Source: Spirochaetaceae bacterium
Lineage (GTDB): Bacteria > Spirochaetota > Spirochaetia > Treponematales > Breznakiellaceae
Direction: 5' to 3'
Assembly: GCA_031279895.1 (NCBI GenBank)
Contig: JAITHR010000051.1
Span: forward strand, 1 to 5,647
Length of the DNA: 5,647 nt
The translations under genes were made by a program, and so were the position numbers. Below the pieces are notes generated by a model. That model made no database searches, had not been told where the DNA came from, and saw nothing but the letters and a program-made list of their open reading frames with translations. Positions 1 to 3,799 of this stretch are shown here, piece after piece (within the stretch, counting starts at the first letter, position 1; every line of letters begins with the position of its first letter).

Positions 1-36
1 AAGTCCAGAAAGTACCTTAAAGGGCTGGAGGCATAA
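1..36 (+). CDS. C-terminal end of an upstream gene (partial)
   Basis: Frame 1 is open from the left edge and ends at TAA 34-36, giving the basic tail KSRKYLKGLEA. It stops 19 bases before the next start codon, which suits a tightly packed operon with the lipoprotein/membrane-protein pair that follows. Eleven residues are too few to identify the gene. In phage lysis cassettes this position is often held by a holin or endolysin, but nothing visible here proves that. Confidence 0.4.
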   Translation, partial: KSRKYLKGLEA

Positions 37-46
37 GACCTGCGAT

Positions 47-51
47 GGGGG
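47..51 (+). promoter_or_regulatory. Shared ribosome binding site for two overlapping starts
   Basis: A GGGGG run lies 4 bases before the ATG at 56 and 8 bases before the ATG at 60. One site could therefore serve both frames. The spacing is short for the lipoprotein and close to ideal for the membrane protein. Confidence 0.5.
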
Positions 52-55
52 AACC

Positions 56-394
56 ATGAATGTATTGTATGCGCTGGCGCTGGGCTGTATTCTGCTTCTT
101 ACCGGGTGCGCTTCTGGCCGTCCCGCCGTTGACCTATGGGCAGACGCAACCGTCGTTGCCGAACAGCGGGCAGTCATCGACGAGCAGCGCCGCACACTTG
201 ACGACCTGGAACGAACTGTCGGGGAGGTTCAAAGAGACCTTAGAGACGCACGAACGGACCTTGACCGAGCTGTCGGAGAAACTAAAGACCTCCGAGAGCT
301 CTTTGACGCAATCGACGCTTTTGTTAGAGAAATTATCGGGGCGGAACGACGACTTGAGGAATTACAACGACCGGATAGCAACCAGGATGTATGA
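56..394 (+). CDS. Small coiled-coil lipoprotein, outer-membrane spanin-like
   Basis: This is a 112-aa predicted lipoprotein. Residues 1-17 form a short hydrophobic signal, and L15-T16-G17-C18 is a good lipobox, so C18 would be lipidated after signal peptidase II cleavage. Residues 33-104 are charged and heptad-like, suggesting a long periplasmic coiled coil. Nearly the whole gene lies inside the 60-536 gene in another frame. A lipoprotein overlapping an inner-membrane coiled-coil protein is the hallmark of Rz1/Rz spanins, the phage proteins that fuse or disrupt the outer membrane at lysis. The role is inferred from architecture, because spanins share little sequence. Unlike lambda Rz1, this frame starts 4 bases before its partner instead of inside it. 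It could instead be a simple structural lipoprotein. Confidence 0.7.
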   Translation: MNVLYALALGCILLLTGCASGRPAVDLWADATVVAEQRAVIDEQRRTLDDLERTVGEVQRDLRDARTDLDRAVGETKDLRELFDAIDAFVREIIGAERRLEELQRPDSNQDV

Positions 395-536
395 GCGGGA
401 TCTGGACTTAGTTGACGCTTATGACAAGATAAATCGGTTAGAAAAGGCCGCCCTGAAGCTGACTATCGCGGCGGTCAGTCTTGCCGGCGCCCTGGCCGTG
501 ATGATAATTCTGGCCATTCGCAGGATTTTATGTTAG
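60..536 (+). CDS. Signal-peptide, coiled-coil, C-terminal membrane-anchor protein; possible inner-membrane spanin partner
   Basis: This 158-aa protein has a hydrophobic N-terminus (about residues 7-26, ending near TYG-QTQ, a plausible signal peptidase I site). A Ser/Thr-rich stretch follows (30-49), then a coiled coil (about 50-130, with LTELSEKLKTSESSL and YDKINRLEKAA). One membrane segment at about 132-153 is followed by the positive tail RRILC. The expected topology is a periplasmic coiled coil anchored by the C-terminus, unlike lambda Rz, which is anchored by its N-terminus. It shares 56-394 with the lipoprotein frame and runs 142 bases further. An ATG at 69 is an alternative start. Small coiled-coil membrane proteins of this type are typical of phage lysis regions. 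Function is inferred and no family is assigned. Confidence 0.72.
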   Translation: MYCMRWRWAVFCFLPGALLAVPPLTYGQTQPSLPNSGQSSTSSAAHLTTWNELSGRFKETLETHERTLTELSEKLKTSESSLTQSTLLLEKLSGRNDDLRNYNDRIATRMYERDLDLVDAYDKINRLEKAALKLTIAAVSLAGALAVMIILAIRRILC

Positions 537-566
537 GTATTCGCGGCTTGCCGGCTGCCACCGACT

Positions 567-845
567 TTAGGCTTGGGTAACCGGTTTTATAGCGCACTTT
601 GAGTAGATAGTATCGGTGCTAAATTCATAACTTGAAGATAAGATATTTATGCGGGAACGGGGAATATAGTACTGCCCTGAGCGCTTAATAATATCTAAGA
701 TAATAATCCCCACCCCTTCTGGGGGATTGAAATGGATAGGATAATTTTGATCATTAGGGTGTCCACACTACCACTCACATAATGAAATAATTTTCTGATC
801 GCGCAGGCTTTGTATAACACATTCAGCATCCAGTAAATCATTCAT
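567..845 (-). pseudogene. Second gene of the minus-strand operon, interrupted by an in-frame TAG
   Basis: The ATG at 845-843 has a good ribosome site (AGGAA) 6 bases upstream and overlaps the stop of the preceding gene as ATGA, a classic coupled start. Translation gives 25 residues (MNDLLDAECVIQ... ending LCEW), then TAG at 768-770. The same frame stays open for 66 more residues (CGHPNDQNYPIHFNPPEG, then a hydrophobic IIILDIIKRSG stretch) to TAA 567-569. The protein-like quality past the TAG suggests one gene of about 92 codons hit by a nonsense mutation, perhaps TGG to TAG. Readthrough, a sequencing error or a real 25-aa peptide are alternatives. Its partner is HicB-like and HicA toxins are small, so a toxin partner is conceivable, but I see no clear HicA motif. 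Function is unknown. Confidence 0.5.
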
Positions 846-916
846 GCCGCTTCCTTTATTTCTGTATAGGTCAGAGTAGACGGAGTCAGGGAGAGTATTT
901 TTTCGACCTCTCTCAT
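842..916 (-). pseudogene. C-terminal remnant of the HicB-like gene, after an in-frame TAA
   Basis: A 24-codon stretch (MREVEKILSLTPSTL..., ending EIKEAA) lies in exactly the same frame as the 57-aa piece upstream, separated only by TAA 922-920, one Val codon and this ATG. It ends at TGA 844-842, overlapping the next gene's ATG. The tight coupling to the next gene suggests this was the natural end of the original protein, cut off by a nonsense mutation. It has no strong ribosome site of its own. A free-standing 24-aa peptide is the less likely reading. Confidence 0.4.
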
Positions 917-919
917 AAC

Positions 920-1093
920 TTATTCAGCGTTATTTTTTGCGGTTTTCCGAATGATTTCCATAGTTTCCTCTGAAAGCATATTCTTTATAGCCCGCATCAA
1001 TTTGCTATCCATTTCATGGCTCAAATCTCTGCCGCGCCAGGCAAGGGAAAATTCTATCTTTCGATAGTGCCTCCAGTAATCATCCATATACAT
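920..1093 (-). CDS. 57-aa basic helical protein or frameshifted middle part of the HicB-like gene
   Basis: From the ATG at 1093 the product is 57 aa (MYMDDYWRHYRKIEF through AKNNAE), rich in Arg, Lys and Trp and probably helical. It overlaps the end of the 1080-1370 gene by 14 bases. A second in-frame ATG at 1087 overlaps by 8, and a TTG at 1123 would lengthen the product to 67 aa. Only a weak ribosome site (GTGGA) is present. Removing one base from the C pair at 1084-1085 would join the upstream protein smoothly as ...DNHVYDDYWRHYRK. I therefore favour a frameshifted part of one gene. Two translationally coupled genes remain possible. Confidence 0.45.
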   Translation of the reverse strand: MYMDDYWRHYRKIEFSLAWRGRDLSHEMDSKLMRAIKNMLSEETMEIIRKTAKNNAE

Positions 1094-1370
1094 GATTATC
1101 CACTTCTTTAATGAACTGGTCAAAACTAGACTTTTCCATAACAGAGAGAATATAAAAATAGGTCTGTTTAACGAGACTCGTAATGGCTTCCTTTTCTAAC
1201 TCTGACCAAGACACCAAACCGAATTCAAGCGAGGTGGCCTCATAATTACCGGAGGCGGTTTTATCTACCATAAAGTGAAGATGCGGGATATTCCACTTGG
1301 CGTTTGAATCAAAGACTATTTTGCCTATACCTATAAAATCTTTCTGGTCAACGAGGACTGTTTGTTCCAT
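1080..1370 (-). CDS. HicB-like N-terminal domain protein (probably truncated by a frameshift)
   Basis: The 96-aa product starts at ATG 1370, chosen because a near-perfect ribosome site (GAGGAGG, 1376-1382) ends 5 bases before it. A longer form from GTG 1472 would add 34 residues, but it has no ribosome site and would include the likely promoter. Residues 30-80 (HLHFMVDKTASGNYEATSLE, then FGLVSWSELEKEAITSLV) resemble HicB-type antitoxins: a beta strand, D/G turn, Y-x-A, E-x-x-x-x-V-S, then a helix with E-E/K-E-A. HicB proteins usually neutralise a HicA mRNA-cleaving toxin and repress their operon. Here no DNA-binding domain is visible and the frame breaks at TGA 1082-1080, so it may be a remnant. 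The match is by eye only. Confidence 0.5.
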   Translation of the reverse strand: MEQTVLVDQKDFIGIGKIVFDSNAKWNIPHLHFMVDKTASGNYEATSLEFGLVSWSELEKEAITSLVKQTYFYILSVMEKSSFDQFIKEVDNHVYG

Positions 1371-1375
1371 AGCGG

Positions 1376-1382
1376 CCTCCTC
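1376..1382 (-). promoter_or_regulatory. Strong ribosome binding site fixing the start at 1370
   Basis: On the minus strand this reads GAGGAGG, 5 bases before ATG 1370-1368. It is the strongest Shine-Dalgarno match in the window and argues against the upstream GTG start at 1472. Confidence 0.75.
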
Positions 1383-1418
1383 TGTGTATTCTTCTTTGCT
1401 AAAATATTCGATAATTTG

Positions 1419-1445
1419 ATTATCTAATACTCTCGGAAATGTCAA
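1419..1445 (-). promoter_or_regulatory. Candidate sigma-70-type promoter of the minus-strand operon
   Basis: The minus strand has a perfect TTGACA (1445-1440) and GATAAT (1424-1419, 5 of 6 consensus bases). The 15-base spacer is shorter than ideal. A start near 1412 would give a leader of about 40 bases before ATG 1370. A perfect TATAAT further upstream (1500-1495), in the AT-rich stretch, is a second candidate but has no convincing -35 box. Confidence 0.4.
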
Positions 1446-1536
1446 TACTTCTAAAATTATTTGTAGATACACCTATCATAAAAGACATTAACTCATTATA
1501 ACATAATAAATTATTTAAAATTATGCACTACGCTTT

Positions 1537-1620
1537 GGAATTCCGTAAGACCGTCGCGGAATTCCGTCCTAGCGCCACGGAAATACGTCCCCCCGAAGCG
1601 GAACCACGCCCCTACAACAC
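1537..1620 (+). repeat. Four tandem 21-bp units
   Basis: Four consecutive 21-base units begin at 1537, 1558, 1579 and 1600, each opening with GGAA. The first two share GGAATTCCGT and the others diverge. In the plus frame they would encode a heptad of the form E-x-R-x-x-x-x. The ATG at 1523 has no ribosome site, so I call this a non-coding or degenerate coding repeat. It marks the sharp change from the AT-rich operon to GC-rich DNA. Confidence 0.6.
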
Positions 1621-1633
1621 GCGGGGGCGTGGT
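1603..1633. other. 10-bp perfect inverted repeat (hairpin)
   Basis: ACCACGCCCC (1603-1612) is perfectly complementary to GGGGCGTGGT (1624-1633), with an 11-base loop. No T-run follows on either strand, so it is not a standard terminator. The left arm lies in the fourth 21-bp unit. A structured repeat element or protein-binding site is possible. Confidence 0.5.
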
Positions 1634-1724
1634 GCCGAGGCGGGGACGGTCGTGCGCGGGACGGGGACTGCGCCTCTAAGCGGACAGAGATTGGTTTGGG
1701 CCGCCTCGCGGGAAGTTTAGGGAA

Positions 1725-1737
1725 CCGCCGGAGACGG
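1725..1737 (+). repeat. GGA-loop mini-hairpin, copy 1 (imperfect)
   Basis: CCGCCGGAGACGG has a GGA loop between 5-base arms with one mismatch. It is preceded by GAA, as are its relatives at 1870 and 5362; the copy at 5463 is also preceded by GAA. It belongs to the family of small hairpins described in the findings. Confidence 0.4.
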
Positions 1738-1775
1738 CCCGCGCATAACAACGCACAGTTCTCAAACCGCGACGG

Positions 1776-1957
1776 GCTGCGCTGGCGTAGCCGCGCCTTA
1801 ACAGCAAACAGTGAAGTAACCGGACACGGTGTTGCACCACTTTGAAACAACAGGCGGCCCTGTTTGAAACAGCCGGAGGCTGCGCGAAGCGTAGCCGCGC
1901 CTGAGCAGTAGCCAGTAACGTAATCAGACACGGTGTTGCACCACTTTCAAGCAACAG
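1776..1957 (+). repeat. Two-copy direct repeat with a ~104-bp period
   Basis: Copies lie at about 1776-1854 and 1879-1957. Each opens with GCTGCGC, contains GCGTAGCCGCGCC, and ends with a 21-base identical block (1823-1843 and 1927-1947, core ACACGGTGTTGCACCAC) followed by a CAACAG tail. Within the block, GGTG-TTG-CACC could form a tiny hairpin. The frames open through this region on both strands give Arg/Ala/Leu-rich junk-like translations, so I see no gene. Confidence 0.65.
1870..1882 (+). repeat. GGA-loop mini-hairpin, copy 2
   Basis: CAGCCGGAGGCTG is a perfect 5-base stem with a GGA loop, preceded by GAAA and followed by CGCG. The identical 13-mer recurs at 5362-5374. Confidence 0.5.
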
Positions 1958-1960
1958 TGC

Positions 1961-1982
1961 TGTGCCGCCCGCCGCCGGCGGG
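1961..1982 (-). repeat. Left arm of a 22-bp inverted repeat (self-palindromic)
   Basis: Read on the minus strand this is CCCGCCGGCGGCGGG, then C-GGCACA. It matches 5201-5222 on the plus strand at 21 of 22 positions. The core is itself a hairpin (CCCGCC, 3-base loop, GGCGGG). It lies about 200 bases before the 492-aa gene, while the other copy follows the stop of the 466-aa gene. Confidence 0.6.
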
Positions 1983-1983
1983 C

Positions 1984-2013
1984 TGGACTAACAGGCGTCG
2001 GGTCTGGTATACT
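1984..2013 (+). promoter_or_regulatory. Weak candidate promoter for the 492-aa gene
   Basis: TATACT (2008-2013, 5 of 6 consensus) follows TGGACT (1984-1989, 4 of 6) with an 18-base spacer. It would leave a leader of about 160 bases. TTGACT at 2019-2024 has no partner -10 box. This is the best candidate in a GC-rich stretch, but it is weak. Confidence 0.25.
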
Positions 2014-2145
2014 GTCGATTGACTTTTTGAGCCTGATTCCGCGCCGCACGCTTTGAGCGCCGCCGGCTGTCATAAGGGCGCTGACCGGAGTAAACCCGCC
2101 TGCCTCCAAATCCGTGCGGGCGGAGGGACGTTTAAAAAAGACCGA

Positions 2146-2159
2146 TCTCATGTATGAGA
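2146..2159. promoter_or_regulatory. Palindrome just upstream of the 492-aa gene
   Basis: TCTCAT-GT-ATGAGA is a perfect 6-base dyad with a 2-base centre. It ends 8 bases before the AAGGGGGG ribosome site. It could be an operator, but the 2-base loop makes an RNA hairpin unfavourable. A chance palindrome is possible. Confidence 0.3.
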
Positions 2160-2178
2160 GCTATGTAAGGGGGGTTGT

Positions 2179-3657
2179 ATGACGGTATCTTTTGAAGATA
2201 TTGTACATCAAATCATTCAGGACAACGGAATCGCCGTTCTTGAACAGGGCGAGCGCTTAAAAGCGCTCTTGTCTTCATACGCCAAGGGAAACTACAAGCG
2301 GGAAATCAGAAGGTTTACGCAAAGCGTCGAGGCGGGCTGCTGCCGGGCGCTCTTCCTTTCCCAAACGCCGGAAATCAAACAGACTTTAGCGCAGCGTCTT
2401 GAACACGAGTATATGTTTCTGCCGGAGGACGCCGAGGCCACGGTGGATCTTCTTGCGGGCATCACGGCGGGACACACCGAGTCCTACCGGCAGGACATCG
2501 AGCGCCTTGAAAAAGCCGCCGCAGCCGGGGATTACCGCGCCAAGATCGATCTGGGCGCGGTGTTTGAAAAGACGCGCCAGTACCGCGACGCGCTTGCCTG
2601 GTTTAAGGACGCGGCGAAACAGTGCGCGTCACTGTATGAAAAGGCGGTACTGGAACAAGAGGAATATAAACGGAAGCCCGGGGCCGCGGTAAAGGTCGAG
2701 AGCGCGGCGAAGACCGAGGGCGCGGTAAAGGCGGAAGGCGCGGCGAAGACCGAAGGCGCGGCGAAGACCGAGGGCGCGGCGAAGACCGAAGGCGCGGCGA
2801 AGACCGAGGGCGCGGTGAAGGTCGAAGGGGGCGCCAAAAGCGCGGCGGCTCCCAGGAGCGCGCCCCCGCAGGTACGGCCCGCCGGAAAGCGCTTCACGGT
2901 CCCGGAGGATTTCGCCCGCATAGAGGGCGGGGATTTTATGATGGGCAGCCATGAGGCGGAAGCGGAGCGTCTTGAGGACGAGATACACCACCGAGTCAAG
3001 GTAAGCGGCTTTTATTTGGGGAAGTATGAAGTTACCCAGCGGGAATACGAGCTTAGTATGGGGGTAAACCCCAGCCATTTCAAAGGCGCGACCCTGCCGG
3101 TGGAGAACGTCAACTGGTTTGACGCGGCGGCGTACTGCAACGCCAGGAGTCTCAAAGAGGGATTTTCTCCGGTGTATATGCTGAAAGGCGAGAGCGTGCG
3201 GTGGAACTGGCACAGCGTCGGGTACCGGCTCCCCACCGAGACCGAGTGGGAATACGCCTGCCGCGCCGGAACCGTTACCGCGTTTAATACCGGCGACCGA
3301 ATCACCACGGACCAGTCCAATTACGACGGAACCTATTCGTATAACAACAGCCTTAAGGGAACGTATCGGGAGAAGACCATGCCGGTCGGCAGTTTCGAGC
3401 CGAACGACTGGGGGCTTTACGATATGCACGGCAACGTGTGGGAGTGGTGCTGGGACTGGTACGGGCCTTACGATTTGCGGAAGACCTTCAACCCCATCGG
3501 CCCGGGTTCCGGTTCGAGCCGGATTATTCGGGGCGGAAGCTGGGGCGGAAGCGCCCGCTACCTGCGTTCCGCCCACCGGTGCGGCAACGTTCCTTTCAGC
3601 AGGGACAATTATCTGGGGTTTCGGGTGCTGCTCCACCTGGAAGAAGGCGAATCATGA
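2179..3657 (+). CDS. FGE-sulfatase/C-type-lectin-fold protein with TPR-like N-terminus; candidate variable protein
   Basis: The product is 492 aa. ATG 2179 follows AAGGGGGG (2167-2174) by 4 bases. Residues 1-105 are helical and cytoplasmic-looking, with no signal peptide. Residues 107-165 (AAAAGDYRAKIDLGAVFEK, YRDALAWFKDAAKQ) look TPR/Sel1-like. Residues 169-216 are a hexapeptide repeat linker, and 241-486 form an FGE-sulfatase (SUMF1) domain, shown by IEGGDFMMGS, YEVTQREYE, VENVNWFDAAAYCN, GYRLPTETEWEYACRAG, WGLYDMHGNVWEWCWDWY and RIIRGGSW...LGFRV. True FGEs carry two cysteines after RGGSW (LCHDSYC). Here those positions are G457 and L462, so formylglycine-forming activity is unlikely. The same fold is used for ligand display in the T. 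denticola DGR protein TvpA, and residues 451-483 fit that type of variable region. The domain call is firm. A binding role is inferred, and DGR status is unproven. Confidence 0.93.
   Translation: MTVSFEDIVHQIIQDNGIAVLEQGERLKALLSSYAKGNYKREIRRFTQSVEAGCCRALFLSQTPEIKQTLAQRLEHEYMFLPEDAEATVDLLAGITAGHTESYRQDIERLEKAAAAGDYRAKIDLGAVFEKTRQYRDALAWFKDAAKQCASLYEKAVLEQEEYKRKPGAAVKVESAAKTEGAVKAEGAAKTEGAAKTEGAAKTEGAAKTEGAVKVEGGAKSAAAPRSAPPQVRPAGKRFTVPEDFARIEGGDFMMGSHEAEAERLEDEIHHRVKVSGFYLGKYEVTQREYELSMGVNPSHFKGATLPVENVNWFDAAAYCNARSLKEGFSPVYMLKGESVRWNWHSVGYRLPTETEWEYACRAGTVTAFNTGDRITTDQSNYDGTYSYNNSLKGTYREKTMPVGSFEPNDWGLYDMHGNVWEWCWDWYGPYDLRKTFNPIGPGSGSSRIIRGGSWGGSARYLRSAHRCGNVPFSRDNYLGFRVLLHLEEGES
2683..2826 (+). 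repeat. Eight in-frame 18-bp units coding a hexapeptide linker
   Basis: Units of 18 bases encode G/S-A-A/V-K-T/V/A-E, with four consecutive GAAKTE copies in the middle (residues 187-210). The units differ mainly as GAA or GAG at the Glu codon, which suggests recent copying by slippage. Changes in copy number would keep frame. The resulting Ala-Lys-Glu tract is probably a flexible or helical spacer between the N-terminal half and the lectin-fold domain. Confidence 0.85.
3529..3628 (+). other. Candidate DGR variable region at the C-terminus of the 492-aa protein
   Basis: Residues 451-483 run from RGGSW to LGFRV, the segment that carries variation in FGE-type DGR proteins such as TvpA. Positions that are often Asn in templates of this type are here GGC, AGC, TAC, CAC, TGC, GGC, AAC, GTT, TTC, AGC, GAC, AAT and TAT. 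All end in C or T, as expected if AAY codons were changed only at adenines. One position (G457, GGA) does not fit. Ordinary FGE-family proteins share this pattern, and GC-rich codon use also favours a final C. Only a matching template repeat would prove it. Confidence 0.4.
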
Positions 3658-3752
3658 GCGGGAACCGCGCCGAATGCCGCCGCGCCCCCGCGCCGCCGCG
3701 CCCTCCGGGGATAAAACCGTTAAGTATTTATCGAAATTATTCCGAATTAAAA

Positions 3753-3779
3753 GTAATGCCCGCTGGCATTTTTGATTTT
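3753..3779 (+). terminator. Intrinsic-type terminator after the 492-aa gene
   Basis: AATGCC (3755-3760) pairs with GGCATT (3765-3770) around a CGCT loop, then the T-rich tract TTTGATTTT. The stem is short, but the U-tract is good. It lies about 100 bases after the stop codon and 20 bases before the next start, so it would separate the two transcripts. Confidence 0.6.
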
Positions 3780-3791
3780 ACAGCGTATACA
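3763..3791 (+). promoter_or_regulatory. Candidate promoter overlapping the terminator; near-leaderless start
   Basis: TATACA (3786-3791, 5 of 6) lies 17 bases after CTGGCA (3763-3768, 4 of 6), which overlaps the right arm of the terminator hairpin. A transcript from it would start at about 3798, within two bases of ATG 3800. No clear ribosome site precedes that ATG, which fits a leaderless mRNA but does not prove it. Confidence 0.35.
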
Positions 3792-3799
3792 TAAGACTC

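Noticed and set aside
567..845. HicA toxin identity for the second minus-strand gene
   Set aside because: The size and neighbour would fit, but the usual Gly-Ser-His core of HicA is not visible, so I give no name.
1371..1472. 34-residue N-terminal extension of the HicB-like gene from GTG 1472
   Set aside because: It has no ribosome site and covers the likely promoter. The strong GAGGAGG before ATG 1370 fixes the later start.
1523..1720. 65-aa plus-strand frame over the 21-bp units
   Set aside because: There is no ribosome site, and the composition comes from repeat units followed by unrelated Gly/Arg-rich sequence. No homology can be argued.
1776..1957. CRISPR array
   Set aside because: There are only two copies, the repeats are too long and imperfect, and no short regular spacers or cas genes are present.
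2019..2047. Promoter with -35 TTGACT
   Set aside because: The -10 position falls in CGCCGC, so there is no usable second box.
1569..2151. Three overlapping minus-strand frames (120, 92 and 75 aa)
   Set aside because: They translate the direct repeats into Arg/Ala/Leu-rich sequence in several frames at once, with no ribosome sites. This is typical of non-coding GC-rich DNA.
2629..3636. 335-aa minus-strand frame opposite the FGE-domain gene
   Set aside because: It is a shadow frame produced by GC-rich codons. The plus strand has clear family motifs and a ribosome site.
3654..3794. 46-aa frame starting by ATGA overlap at the end of the 492-aa gene
   Set aside because: The product is Pro/Arg/Ala low-complexity from a GC-rich tract and runs through the terminator hairpin. 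No ribosome site is evident.
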